64,000 bases of DNA from Hydractinia symbiolongicarpus (GCF_029227915.1 NC_079875.1:20079001-20143000); one strand, 5' to 3'. Shown: positions 1 through 11,909, counted from the stretch's first letter. Program-made: numbers and translations. Notes: a model not told the origin generated them from the letters alone.

Positions 1-253
1 GTCTTGAAATGCTGATCAAGAAAATGTATAGGATCATGTACTTTTGACAAACCGTTGCAGAGATATTGGGGTTGGAAGGTTTTTTGGTGACGTCATTAAC
101 CCGTCCATTCCGAAACAGATTTGGGGACCCGGGTTTGGGAAAATTACCCAAATTAGTCATAAGTGGTTCCTAGTTACTCACGCGGTGAAAAATCATTGAC
201 GTCACCACCTCGTTTCCAAGTTATTTGGCCTCAAAGTTTTAGGTGCACTGTAA
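1..253 (-). mobile_element. Helitron family 1, interior part, minus orientation
   Basis: This stretch is the reverse complement of the family-1 Helitron body seen at about 3,165-3,415. It shares the conserved blocks around TGACGTCA, the 'accaatttgggta' block and the 'cctatacattttcttgatcag' type block. The same element resumes at 3,716-3,891 and is split by the insertion at 254-3,715. No protein is encoded. Its 3' end is outside the window. Confidence 0.7.
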
Positions 254-792
254 TCTTATATATTAATTCCCTTGCGTGAGTAAAACTGTGAGTCCACGAC
301 ACGGAAATCACGGGTCACTTTCTTATGACGTGGCTGTACGCTAAAATTTAACTAAAAAGATTAGGAATGTACTTCATAGAAATCGCACATAAGGTGTAAA
401 TATATAACCCGCTGCTAATAACGATATAAATATATATACCCTTATGCCAAAAAACTCTATGTTAGCATATATATAGGTATCGCTACATATGAAACGGTAT
501 TAGATATTCACAAAGCATACGGACTGTTAAATGAAGTTCCTAGCATAAAACGGAAATTGTGTTTACGAAAAAGATGGCTGTTCTTTTTGAGTATTCTCTA
601 CTCTTTCATTCAAAATAAATCTTTAAAAAAACATTTGAAGAAGAGCATGGTTTTATAAATTAATCATAGCAAGGTTCTGTAAGGTTTTATCATGTTTTAT
701 TTTCAGTTTTGATTATATTATTGTTGCCAGACATGTTTTATAGCTAGCATCATAAAAAGCCAACCACCACCAACAACTAGCTAGCTAGCTAG

Positions 793-969
<177 letters not shown>

Positions 970-1229
970 GCCATGTTCTTTATACCTAGCTAAGTCTCCA
1001 GTTTATATTTAAGTGACTAGCTATTAGCTGCTGTAACTAGCTAATGCTAGCTTTAAACTAAAGATTCCCAGTATATATATTCCCACAAAACCCATCAAAC
1101 GTTATTAACCCTGAAGATTTTAAACATTTTCCTGGTTTTTTTTGGTTTGCGAAGTTCTTTTCCTCCAAATATTCTGAAAATAAAGTTCAGAAATTACTTA
1201 TTCTTAAAATGTAAATTTAATTTGTTTCA

Positions 1230-2720
1230 AATTGTGGTTTTAACATTTTCATGTAAGAATTTGTGGGCAAAAACCTTAATCAGCATGTTAAAAGAACTGA
1301 CTTTTCTTAATTTAGAATTACTAAACACAACCATTTTCTTACATTTAGTGTAAACTTTTGTGCGTATGGCTTATATTTAATACACCAAAAGAGTTACTTT
1401 GTTGATTTCAATTTTATACTCTTTGTAAGCTATTTTTTTCTTCTTTTTGACATTTTGAATTAACTTATTGTTGTAGAAGGCATATAATATACATGCATAT
1501 AAAAAAATGAAATTTTGCAAATTTCTGTTTTATATACCACTCGATTTTTACATTTTATAAGTTATTTGGAACAGAATGGTATGAAATAGACCAAAATACC
1601 TGATCTTAGTTGTTTTTAATTTACAGGCTGTGTCTGTGAAACTTTAAGGGGAACATTTGGTGGAAGACAATGGCATGACATATACTGATAGAACTGATTT
1701 TTGTTGTGTTAGATGTTATATCTGAACCTTTTTGACATTTTATGTTAATTTTGCGAGGAAGGACCATATATATATACACAGAAGAAGAATTCAATGTTAC
1801 ACCTTGCAAGCTTTGTTTTTCTATATTTTGTATAAATTCTTACTGGGGAGGACTCCGTGCAATATATCGAAATGACTGATCCTTCTCGATTTAAATTTGA
1901 TGTGTTCTAGATCGAATATAGTTTTGGAAATTTTGTGTAAGATTTAATGGGTAAGGGCTAGATGCAATATGTCAAAAAAACTTTTTTTGTTGAATCAGAA
2001 GCACTCCCTACAACCATTCTTTTTTTTACAGTTTGTGAAGCTTTTGTGAGGAAAGAGTGTATGCAATATTATCGAAATAACTGATTTTTGTTGCAAACTG
2101 TTTTTCTTTGGCATTTTGGATTAAAATATTCTTTTAGAGGGCATATGCAGTAGATATATGTACCTAAATAATTAAATTTTGCAAACTTTGATTTTGTCGT
2201 TACCTCTCATTTTTTACATTTTGATTAAACTTTTGTGGGAGACCGTCGGTATGCGAAGGACCAAAATAAGAGATTTTAGTATTATTTAGAATTTGTATTT
2301 TGTGTTGCAAAATTTGTGACAGAATACTATGTGAGATTTGAAATTTTGTTTACTTTATTGATGGTAAAACAGCATGCAAATTGCTAAAAGGACTTTATTA
2401 ATTTTAAATTTAAACACCGTTATTTTGTTGGCATTTTGTCTAAAGTTTGGTGAGGAAGGACCGTATGCAATATATCAAAAACGTTTCATTGCATTATAAT
2501 TTATCGTTGCAAATCCCTTTTTAACACCTTAGATAAAAATTTCTACTTAGCCAAAATTTATTGTTTATTTTTCACATTTTGTGTCAACCTTTTTGGCAGG
2601 GTTTGCAATAAACTAACTGATTTTAACATATACAATGAGAGAGATTTGTGTTTGACATTGATCAGCTTTTTTGTATATATGTGGCGTTTTGAGTGATTTA
2701 AATTTTATGGGTGAGATGTA
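1230..2720 (+). repeat. Degenerate ~95-bp tandem repeat
   Basis: A block resembling 'acattttgtgtaaacttttgtgaggaaggaccgta' recurs, much mutated, near 1,240, 1,350, 1,448, 1,551, 1,638, 1,733, 1,823, 1,923, 2,028, 2,109, 2,215, 2,430 and 2,572. Typical spacing is 90-105 bases. Several units also keep a following 'gcaatat.tcgaaataactgat' block. No protein-coding pattern is visible. It fills most of the family-2 Helitron. Confidence 0.6.
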
Positions 2721-2977
2721 TGTTGAAATGCTTTTAAAAACTTCTTTCCAAATAATTTTCGCATTTGTCAGATGGTCAGAGCAAGTAATTTTAGTAGATT
2801 TAGATTTTAAATGTCACATATATACTGCAGTTGTTGAAAACCTTTAATTTTTTTGGTCATTTATATAATAATGCAGATGTAAGATGCGCACTGCTGTATT
2901 GTTTGTTTTTTGATGGACATATATCTGCTACATAAATTAAATGGAATACAGTGGATTCTTCCACGGGAAACAGCTAG

Positions 2978-3715
2978 TCTATATAATAATACGCTAAGTG
3001 TGTCTGTGTGTCTGTGACAGGCAAAGTGGATGTCTTCATTTTCCTTTGATGTTGCCGAAAAATGCAACTCTAATATGTCAAATTTTCTGACGTTACGACG
3101 CGACGAAAATAACACTACTTTAACGTCAATATCCTATATTAAATTAATGAAGCCATCACAGTGCACCTAAAACTTTGAGGCCAAATAACTAGGAAACGAG
3201 GTGGTGACGTCAATGATTTTTCACCGCGTGGGTAACTAGGGACCACCTAGGACCAATTTGGGTTATTTTCCCAAACCTGGGTCCCCGAATCCGTTTCGGA
3301 ATGGACGGGTTGATGACGTCATCAAAAAATCTTCAAACCTTAATATCTCTGAAACTGTTTGTCAAAAGTACATAATCCTATACATTTTCTTGATCAGCTT
3401 TTCAAGATCTATACAATGAAGACATTAGATATATAAAATTCTGGAAAAAAATCTTATGTGTGATTGCGGGTCTTTGCTGACATCAGCCAAATTTTCAAAC
3501 CCTTATATTTCCTTATACGTTCGTCGAAAACCCATGATCCTATACATTTTTCTCATGAGGGTTTTAGCCTCTACACATTACAGGCAACCAATAAACTAAA
3601 CTTCGCTAATTCTTTTTTGTATCTGCACTGCTGACGTCGGCAAAAAGTCTAAAATAATCAATTTTTACATTGTCCTCCTGCCTAAGGGGATTTTTCCACG
3701 GGCTTTATCGACTAG
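2978..3715 (+). mobile_element. Non-autonomous Helitron, family 1
   Basis: It begins TCTATATAATAATACGC directly after the CTAG end of the previous element. It ends with a 'GGGGATTTTTCCAC' hairpin-like block and CGACTAG at 3,709-3,715, followed by T. This is a head-to-tail tandem of two Helitron families. Other family-1 copies lie at 27,901-30,233, 33,251-34,870 and, as very short forms, 40,468-40,764. Confidence 0.7.
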
Positions 3716-3891
3716 TTCCTTCATTAATAATATAAGATATTGACGTTAAAGTAGTGTTACTGACGACGCGCCGTAACGTCAGAAAACTTAACATATTAGA
3801 CATGCATTTTTCGGCAACATCATAGGAATATAAACACATCCACTTTGCCTGTTACTGATAGACACACACAGTCTCCGTATTATTATGTAGA
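3716..3891 (-). mobile_element. Helitron family 1, 5' end, minus orientation
   Basis: Reading on the minus strand from 3,891 it begins TCTACATAATAATACGG and matches the first ~170 bases of the element at 2,978. It continues at 253 and below, so 254-3,715 is an insertion into it. The insertion point is A^T, as expected for Helitrons. Confidence 0.65.
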
Positions 3892-3908
3892 AGATATCAT
3901 AGTAGATC

Positions 3909-4731
3909 CTACCTCTTTCGGCACCAAAACATGTATATCAGACATCCAAGGAGAACAACCAGTACCAGAGAAGATGCCAATGCAGCGATTAAAATAATTT
4001 TAGATGAATCGTCATCATCTTTAATGTTTACTGAAGAAGTTGTTGAAGCAGTTAAAGTTGATATGAAAATTGGGTTGGATGCTGGCTCCTAAAAAAGAAT
4101 TTACTTTTTTTCTTAGAATCTTGATTATTAAGTTCAGACCAGAGAGATCTTGCATACAAAGTCCGTAACGGTATTGAAAAACCCTATACATGACACTGCC
4201 AAACTTTATTTAAATTTATCAGAAAAAGAAACGTAAATGCCGGCCTCGTCAAGTTTCCATTGGAAGTGGAATAGATGTAAACAGTAACACCTTTTGCGGA
4301 ACGTAATGGGTTAAACTTATAGAATAAAAAACCTTAATATTTTTTAATTAAATCTACATAAAAAGTGTTACAGAGGCGTTGGTGTATGTAACTTACTACA
4401 GGTGGTGTTTTGTTAAAAATGGTAGCATTTCCTGTGCTATGCTCGTTCGTAGTTATTCCTGATGTTGCAGAAAAGTGGCTCTTGGTAGAATGGGTGTTTA
4501 AGTTGGTCGTCAGTTTTATTTCTGGTTTTGTTGCTGTTGTTGCATCTACTGCAATGATTTTTGTTGTAATTTCTAACGTTGTTGTTTGTCGGCCTGTCGT
4601 CGCAGTTAAAGATGGTTTTGTCTTGTCTGCATATGGAGCTGTTGTTTTTGGTATTTTGATGAATGTTGTTGTTGTTGCTGTTTTTGTTTCTGGTTCTGTT
4701 GTTGTTGTAAATACTTCAACAGTAGCATTTG
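3909..4731 (-). CDS. Putative Thr-rich single-pass membrane protein, last two exons
   Basis: On the minus strand, a Thr-rich exon (4,731-4,397) follows an acceptor ending in TTTCAG and ends at a perfect GTAAGT donor (4,396-4,391). The final exon (4,088-3,909) follows a T-rich tract and TAG. Both splice ends are phase 0, so the frame continues. The protein has a mucin-like stalk of about 110 residues with TTTT, ATTATK and similar runs. The final exon gives an acidic DDDD stretch, a ~22-residue hydrophobic helix (IILIAALASSLVLVVLLGCL) and a short tail ending WCRKR. This is the plan of a type I membrane protein with a glycosylated stalk. A hydrophobic MKIYFLLFLPLL segment starts at 4,799 but in another frame; it may be a broken signal peptide or just the pyrimidine tract. 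No function is known. It may be a host gene. Confidence 0.5.
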
Positions 4732-5133
4732 CTGAAACATATTAAGTGCAAAAAATTGACATATAATAATGGCAAAAAGAGTAAGAAATAAATCTTCATA
4801 ATTTTTAATATAAATGTCGCTTTGCGTTTTTGAACTACAGTATCATCACAGTATTTTCCCGTTTCAAACGTCACATTATGGATAATAAAAAACTTTTCAT
4901 AGATAAAAGGCGAAAGAAAAAATTTGTCTTAGTTTCAAAAACACCTGACTTAGGCAAAAGCGAGGAATTATGAACTGATAAAAGTATTGCAAATCTATAC
5001 TAATACTGATAATACCCTTATTCTATCTGTGTGTGTGCACACAACAATAAAAGTTGCACTAGCCTATCTATATAAATTATGCAAAAAAATGACACATGTA
5101 TCTCTCAATTTTACACAATATAAGCTCTGCAAA

Positions 5134-7036
5134 ATGACCGACGGTTTGATTCGCGCAAAGTACACTTTAAGAGGGCGACAAAACAGAGATGAATTTCTAG
5201 ATTTACAAACCGAATTTGATTCTGATATTGACGATGATGATTCTGATAATGATGATGAAAATTTCCTAGTTGATCAATTCAATGTAAATGAGGAGGGTTT
5301 TGCTCCAGATCAGCCTGCTGATGAACCACCTGAACCCGCTTCACCTCCAGCTCTACAACCCACTGGTCTACAACGACAACAACAATTTCCAACCGTTGGC
5401 GTTCCTCAACCAAAAAATAAAGCTGCCCAAAAGAATGTTCCTGATGACTGGGACGATACCAAATTGATTCCCAACAATACAAACTTTACATGGATAAATC
5501 CATTTATTTTGGAAAGTAAAATTCTGGTTAATATTCCTGATGATGCAGATGAACTGTTTTTCTTTTCTTTATTTGTTCCTGATGATTTGATTTTGAAAAT
5601 TATATCTGAAACCAATAGATATGGTCGAGCGTACATTGATGAAGAAAAAGCTGCAAACCGACTACCACCCAAATCACATTATAGATTGTGGCCTGACGAC
5701 GGAATTGATATTGTCACAATGAAAAACTTTATTGCATTGACTTTTTTATTTCGCTATTGTAAAGAAAGAAAATTTGAAAAAGTACTGGTCAACAGACGAT
5801 GTACTTTTTACTCCATTTCCAAGAAAACTTGTGTCTCGGGATAACTTTCTCAACATCTTTTCAGTTCTTCACCTATGCAACAATGCAGATTATGTTCTAA
5901 AAGGGTAACCTGGCTATGATCCTTCTAAAAAGCTTGGTTTATTTTATGAATATTTGACGAAACGAATTAGAGAGGTATGGTTGCCAAGACAAAATCTGCC
6001 AATCGACGAGGGTTGCATACCATTCAAGGGAGAATCGGTTCAAGTGTTACAACCCAAGCAAGATCGATAAGTACCATATGAAAACATTCAAACTTGTTGA
6101 TTCATCCAATAACTTTGGTGTTGGGTTCAAATTATACACCGGCATTGATGACTATTCAAACACTGCGTTTGGAAAGACAAATGACCTTGTGATGCACATG
6201 TTACACCGTTATTTGAATCAGAATTTTATAATTCATATGGACAACTTCTACAGCTACCCTTTTCTGTTTTTCAATCTGAAAAGAAAGAACACAGGGGCTG
6301 TTGGAACTTTGCGACTCGAAAAGGTGTGCCTGCAGAAATTACAAACGAGATGTTGAAAGCAAAAGGAGAATAAAAAGTATTGTCTATTCCAAATAAAATA
6401 ACACTTGTCAAGATATTTGACAGAAAAGTAGTTACGCTTATATCATCCGTTTATAATTGAAGTCCCACCAACATTGGGAAAATTAATCGGGAGACACAAG
6501 AAGCTGTTCTTAAACCAAAGGTTATGTTGATGTATAACAAATGCATGGGTGGTGTCGAAGCCAACGACCAGCTTCTCCAGTATTCGCACTTCAATCGTCG
6601 AACTATCATATGGTGGAAAAAGGTTTTTTGGAATGCTGAATATCTGTATGGTGAATGCTTTTCTTGTATGAAAAGAACATTGTATAAAAATTGGACAACC
6701 TTATATTCGTGTCAGTGTGATTAAGAAGCTTATCACAGAGGTGCAAGTTAAAAGGTATCCAGATAATTTATGCAATGAATACTACAAGAGACTTTTTGGT
6801 AGACACTTTCTGAGTAAAATAGTGCCAGCAGAAAATGTGGAGGGAACTCAAAGGGCATGTAGAGTATGTTGCCCCGAATATGCGGTAACGTAAAGCGTCA
6901 AAGAAGCGGCAAAAGGAGCATTTATGAATGCAAGACTTGTGATGTGACACTGTGTGCAGACATTTGTTTTGAACTTTACCATTCCAACAAAAACTATATA
7001 GATATTTATATTGAAAGACATCTTCGAAATAATTAA
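5134..7036 (+). pseudogene. piggyBac-type transposase, degenerate
   Basis: Cut-and-paste transposase of the piggyBac superfamily, DDE_Tnp_1_7 fold, normally about 580 residues. The start at 5,134 (MTDGLIRAKY) opens an acidic N-terminal region with DDDDSDNDDE. Family landmarks follow in separate frames: 'DEGCIPFKG' near 6,005 (first catalytic Asp), 'HMDNFYSYPF' near 6,236 (second), and 'GGVEANDQ' near 6,548, where the usual third acidic position reads Glu. A Cys-rich C-terminal finger with 'LCADICFELYH' ends at 7,036. There are stops and frameshifts at about 5,840, 5,910, 6,070, 6,355, 6,725 and 6,890, so the gene is dead. I could not find terminal repeats with confidence. Confidence 0.85.
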
Positions 7037-7058
7037 AGACAATTTGTATGGGAATGTA

Positions 7059-8116
7059 TCTTATATATTAATTGTGAGTCCACGACATGCAACTCACGGG
7101 TTACTTTCTTATGACGTGGCCGTACGCTAAAATTTACTTGTAGGTTTTTCAAGTTAATTCTGAAAAAAGTTACTTCAAACAAAGCATGCCAATGTTTACT
7201 CATCATGAGGTTAGCTTAAAGCTTTTATGTTTTTCTATATTATACATTTTTGTGTTATGAGGTTGTATCGCATTCGAATATGACTGTAATTCGAATCTAA
7301 AACGTAAGAAACAAATTGTTGTTGTCGAACAAAGTTAATACTATTGTTGGCAAAATTACTTTTTTAAACGAATAAAAACGTACGATGATATAATATCACA
7401 AAAAGAATTGATTGCAGACAATTTCAGCTATACATTTTCAATTCGTTATCTTTGAGATGAAGCGAAATTTAGTAATCAAAGTAAAAAACTGATTGGATTT
7501 TTATTCAGCCTAGCTAGATTGCAACCTACTGAGAAAGCGAAAGAAAAAACAGGTGTGTTGTCTAAATTATTTGAGAGAGAATTAAATTTGGGTGTATAAC
7601 GATTTTTTAACCGTTTCTTTCAGAACTAAATTTTTCCTTTAATAGTAAGTTTCTTGTTGTGTCTTAAGCCGGAAAATATTTTTTTAAGCACTTATTTTGT
7701 AAGAATATACTCTGAAAAATGGGTCAGAAGTTTAGAATATCCTAAGAATATGTCTAAGTTTGATAGTTTGTTTATATATTTGAACATTTGTATGACGCAC
7801 AAAATTGATTAGAAGTTTACTTTTTTTATTGTATATCAAACGAACAGAACTTTTTGTGTCCAAGCAATTGGCCGTTAGATGTAGTAGAAATTGCCATTAG
7901 CTAGCTATAGTAACTTATAGCATGCTTTATTTTATTAAGGCATTATATATTTTAAGGCCATAGTCATGCTAAGAACATATTGAGAATAATGAAGAACACA
8001 CTATTCTTTTAAAAACAGCGTGTATATCTTAGAGAAAATGTTACATACACTGTAAAAAGTAAATTTTCCGTTGTTACTGTTTTTAACACTACAGATTGTG
8101 TGATAAAAACCTAAAC
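7059..8116 (+). mobile_element. Helitron family 2, 5' part (left of Polinton A)
   Basis: The sequence TCTTATATATTAATT after an A at 7,058 repeats the 5' end seen at 254. The next ~60 bases also match, including 'cttatgacgtggc'. The rest of the stretch to 8,116 is AT-rich with no gene that I can support. The matching 3' end is at 39,987. Without the ~30-kb Polinton the Helitron would be about 2.8 kb, close to the 2.7-kb copy at 254-2,977. Confidence 0.5.
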
Positions 8117-8184
8117 TTGGATGTACTATTTCATGGATTATTTTGATGTATCTACAATATAGGGAATAGAAACAGTTAACATAT
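8117..8184 (+). repeat. Polinton A left terminal inverted repeat
   Basis: Begins TTGGATGTACTATTTCATGG and is the inverse of 38,165-38,232. Just inside it, 8,199-8,219 forms a small GGGGTC/GACCCC hairpin. Confidence 0.75.
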
Positions 8185-8341
8185 GTAAATTTTTTAGGGG
8201 TCGCGTTTTGTGACCCCAAGATTTGATGTCATTTAGTGTCCCCAATATAAGGAAAAAAAAAGTTCAAATTTTATAATGGTAGTTGTGACGTCATAGTTTA
8301 ATGGAATAGATTTAAAGAAATAACATGTATGTATAGTATAA

Positions 8342-9101
8342 ATGAATAAACTTACGGATATAGAAATGTCTAAATTAGATGATGATGATTTACTTAATTA
8401 TATGCGGTATATGTATGACTATTTTGATGATACTGATGATAAGGATGATAAAGATATTATAGATTGTACATGTGATGTGGATAAGATTAAGAGTACAACA
8501 TCATCGACACTAGTTTGTCCAAAATGTGGTGTAGTTAGTGATATTCCAGTTTATATAAATTCATACAGTGTTTTTGAACGTTGCACATTGCGGAAGAGGT
8601 GCATATACAAGAGGGATGGGAATTTCACTGTGATTCTAGATCAAATGGTACCTGATGATGTGATAAAAACGTTATGGAGTCAGATTATTAATACAGACAA
8701 TTTAGTATACAATTATGTTATACTATTGAGTATCCCAATACTAGAATCACTATTAAAGAAGAACAAGTTGATGTACTATAAAAAAAGTATATTCTACATT
8801 TATTTGACATTAATGAATCAAACGTCTCCACATCTAACAATAGAAGAACGCAATCGATTACAAAATCTATTTACTGTCATAAGTCGCTTATACAATAAGT
8901 ACAAACCAAATAAGAAAAAGAGCTTTATAAACTAACTTTACACTAAAAAAGATATTCCAAGCACTGGGTATGAATGATTATGCAAAAATAATTCCACAAT
9001 TAAAAACACAATCTAGGCAAAAGGAAATAGAAAGAATATGGGGTTTAATGTCTAAGGTTTCAAAATGGGCTGAAGCTCTTCAGAAACAAATGATCTCTTA
9101 G
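8342..9101 (+). pseudogene. VLTF3-like late transcription factor (poxvirus/NCLDV family), frameshifted
   Basis: In large DNA viruses the VLTF3 family (Pfam Pox_VLTF3) activates late, structural-gene promoters. The frame opens at 8,342 after a TATA-like tract ending TATAAATG. It has an acidic N-terminus (~residues 10-40), a zinc-ribbon-like region (CTC at ~48 and CPKCG at ~59), then YKRDGNF (~95), and the helical block YYKKSIFYIYLTL (~145) with TSPHLT, in the order expected of the family. The frame stops at 8,935, but the C-terminal motif continues in another frame to a TAG at 9,099-9,101: KIFQALGM, IPQLKTQ and ERIWGLM. The frame change lies at about 8,930. It overlaps the integrase tail-to-tail by about 50 bases. 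Assignment is by motif recognition only; a TFIIB-type ribbon is the alternative. Confidence 0.6.
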
Positions 9102-10028
9102 GACCACCATCCAAATAATATAACGTTGGTTGATTATGTTTAATGTATCTATCTTTTATTTTATATACGTCCACCGACCATATTTATAAATTTGTCCTTC
9201 CAATTCACCAGGCTCGTATAGATATCTAACGTTGGTACCAATATCAAGTAATGTTTTATCACATTTGATGGGCTGTGAAAATCCCTGTTTTATTTTAAAT
9301 ATGTTTTATGGCATCCACTGGTTTCATATCAATTAGTCTGGTTTTTTCATTATTCAATGCACTAACTACTGTTTGAAATCTACCAACCCATTCTCTGTTA
9401 CTTTTTGATGGATCTTCAAACTCTTTATGGTATTGATAAATAAATAGTCTATCTGCTAATGTTTTATTAAATCGTTTAACAATACCTTGACTTCTATGTT
9501 GGCTAGGATCACCACGTTGTATTATGGCATCATGCTTGTTCAAAGTTTGGTAACATCACCATGAAATTCTTTGCCAGCATCACAAATTAATGTTTTGGGA
9601 AATTTTAATTCGGTATTAACATATATCCAATTAAAGGCTTCAGCAGTTTCTTTCGAGCTTTTACTAGTTAGTTGATATGCTGATTTATATCTACTAGCAA
9701 CATCCACAACACAGAGAGCATACTTATGTGTTTTTCTTTTTTACTTATCATGTGGAAGATACAAGACTACCTGGTGAATGTCATTGGTTGTAGCATAAAT
9801 AGAAAATGAGGAATTGGGTCTCGGGACATACTTTGGTGCTGGTAGATATATTTGATACAGTGGTTGATTTAGTAGCCATTTTTCTGCTTCTTCATTAGTT
9901 GTATTAGCTTTTTTAGCCAACTTACTTATTGCACTTCTACCTCTGCAGTAGCCAGTAGCAGAGTAATAAATCTTATCCATTCTTATAATATATGGAGTAT
10001 AATATCTATTGATCATAAATCTTCTCAT
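9052..10028 (-). pseudogene. Retroviral-type integrase of Polinton A, inactivated
   Basis: DDE integrase (rve family) that would insert the element DNA. From 10,028 the N-terminal region reads to the QIYLPAPKYVPRP block, then a hidden middle part at 9,741-9,541 in another frame has VVDVASRYK (first Asp) and ICDAGKEFHGD (second Asp). The next frame (9,543-9,295) has IVKRFNKTLADR, where the catalytic Glu of this motif is replaced by Lys. A C-terminal chromo/SH3-like tail with VRYLYEPGE and SFVSEELQ ends at 9,052. At least three frame breaks lie at about 9,740, 9,545 and 9,290. It starts inside the 3' end of the neighbouring membrane gene. Confidence 0.85.
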
Positions 10029-10485
10029 ACTTGTTACTCATCCCATTGATTGGTGGACATAAATCAGTAATATTACCATCTAATACCACCATATCTGAAA
10101 GAAATGTAGTATCCTCATATCTTATTCCATTTAGAAATGATTGTATTTGGGTAAGAACCTTATTGTATGATGTGTATGCAAATTTGCACATTTCAACTTT
10201 ATTTGCTATATTAGTTTTTGTCATGTATCCTTGGATTATAACACCAACACCACTAATTGTACCAAGAACGATAGCGTTTGCAGTGATTGATCCAGCTATC
10301 CAACCAACAACAATTAATGTTACAATAACCATATTTAGAACCAATTTTAGTTTTTTAGTACGTTTATATTTCCATTTGTAGCATATGTACAACTTATGGT
10401 AATATTTATACCAATTCAATAGTTTAACTATTTCAGTGTCCGAACAATCTTCACCACTATATTCAAAGCATATGATTTGTTTCAT
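10006..10485 (-). CDS. Polinton membrane protein, unknown function
   Basis: 159 residues from ATG at 10,485. A basic region (~35-48) precedes a long hydrophobic segment (~49-85) with VVGWIAGSI and GTISGVGVIIQ, then a helical tail. The hydrophobic glycine-rich core followed by a polar helix is also the plan of the minus-strand protein at 16,755-17,370 in Polinton B, and I think the two belong to one family. Its last 23 bases overlap the integrase start. It diverges from the coiled-coil gene at 10,530 across a 44-base AT-rich promoter region. No enzymatic motif is seen. Confidence 0.5.
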   Translation of the reverse strand: MKQIICFEYSGEDCSDTEIVKLLNWYKYYHKLYICYKWKYKRTKKLKLVLNMVIVTLIVVGWIAGSITANAIVLGTISGVGVIIQGYMTKTNIANKVEMCKFAYTSYNKVLTQIQSFLNGIRYEDTTFLSDMVVLDGNITDLCPPINGMSNKYEKIYDQ

Positions 10486-10529
10486 TATATTATATGTAAA
10501 AAAAATTATTCTAGTTATATATTATACAA
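10486..10529. promoter_or_regulatory. Divergent AT-rich promoter, Polinton A
   Basis: The 44 bases between two divergent start codons contain TATATTATACAATGG on the plus side and TATATTATAATG-like sequence on the minus side. Similar TATA-type tracts ending at the start codon precede 8,342, 11,910, 14,302 and 14,929. Confidence 0.45.
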
Positions 10530-11892
10530 TGGCAGAAGGTTTTGAAACATTAGATAACGATGAATTTAATAAAACTTTTGATGAATCTGAAGATTATAAT
10601 GATGATAGTGCATTAAATTTTGATGAAGAAATAGATCGACAGAATAAATTACAAATAAAGTTGAACAATATAGATACAGGTACAATGTCAGAAGAGCAAA
10701 TAGCTGAAAGGAAAGAATTGATGAAAAATATTAATAATATAACTGAAAGAGTTGAAAAACAAAAAGTTAGGATTGCTAAAACGATAGTATCGAAACTGCA
10801 TAGAGAATATTTTAAAATAAAGAAAATAGAAGGGTAAAATTTAAAGATGCAGAAGCCGGTAAAATATTGTATGATAGGCTTGAATTTAAAGATAAAAAGA
10901 TTTTATTCCATAGTACAAAAGGTTTACCTAAAGAATTATTAACAGATGGAGGTAAATTTACAACCTCAAAAGAGTATAAGAAAATATTAGGTGCAAAATT
11001 CTTAAGAGATATGGGTTTTGATCCAGATTCATCTAAATCAGCAAAAGAAAAAATATCAAAAGATGCTACTAAACTACAGGGAGATCTTGATAAATTTGAA
11101 TCAGCCCATGATATTAAAATGGATGATATTAAAAAATCAGAAGAAACAACAGAAGCCGTAGATGATTTTACAAGCACTATAGACACATCCTTTAGTGGTG
11201 AAGATACATCCTTTGGTGATGAAAATACATCTCTACAAAAAAAGAACTAAAATCAAGAAATAGTGCATTTAAGAAACTAATAGATAGAATTAAGGCTCTA
11301 TATGATAGAATAAAGGAAACCAAAAATAGGCAAAAGAAGGAGCACATAAAGCTTAAGTTAATGGAAGACGATGAGAGCTATACTGAGGAACAGAAACAGT
11401 ACTTAAAGATAGAATAGTTGAAGTAAATGAAGATCTTAGGAAAAGTAATGAATATTTAAATCAAATACAACAAATTAAACAGTCACTTTCACATTTTGTA
11501 GATAAGGAAACCGGTACACTAGGTGAACGGGTTAAAAACCTTTTCCGTGAACAAGGTATAACAATAGTATCAATTATGACAGCCTTCGGTATGACTATTG
11601 GTTTCCTCGTTAAAGCATTAACCGGTGGTGGATCAGCAGCAGCAGCTAGTGGTGGAGGTGGAAAAGAAGGTGCTAAAGAATGGATAAGGAACAAGTTGAA
11701 AGCACTTGCTGGCCTACTTGGTAAATTAGCTGGAAAAGCAGCAGCAGCATTACCTGGAATTAATGGATCAGTAGTCGCATAGTTATTAAATAGAGCAAAA
11801 GATGTTACTGGATGGTTGTCCCAAAATGTGTGGGCACGTATTACAGGCATAGGTGTGTTAATTTATATGTATTTTATGACGAAGAAAAAATA
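10530..11892 (+). pseudogene. Coiled-coil/membrane Polinton protein, copy 1
   Basis: Begins MAEGFETLDN at 10,530. Charged, coiled-coil-forming N-terminal half; C-terminal half with a Gly/Ala-rich hydrophobic segment (near 11,575-11,660), a KALAGLLGKLAGKAAAALPG block (~11,700-11,760) and a final WLSQNVWARITGIGVLIYMY membrane segment ending at 11,892. Breaks: a frameshift at about 10,835, a -1 frame change at 11,238-11,244 (A AAA AAG, then a stop two codons on), one near 11,415, and an in-frame TAG at 11,780. Homologs: copy 2 (11,910), Polinton B (18,591-19,735) and Polinton C (47,299-48,177). Function unknown; a capsid-interior or membrane-active virion protein is a guess from context. Confidence 0.6.
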
Positions 11893-11909
11893 ATGACCAT
11901 ATATATATA

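Noticed and set aside
4410-4745. Val-rich hydrophobic plus-strand protein
   Set aside because: GTT-rich because it is antisense to a Thr-rich exon; the minus strand has proper splice sites and a membrane exon in phase.
8001-8219. 72-codon minus-strand frame at the left end of Polinton A
   Set aside because: Spans the terminal inverted repeat and flank; no similarity and no partner in the right repeat.
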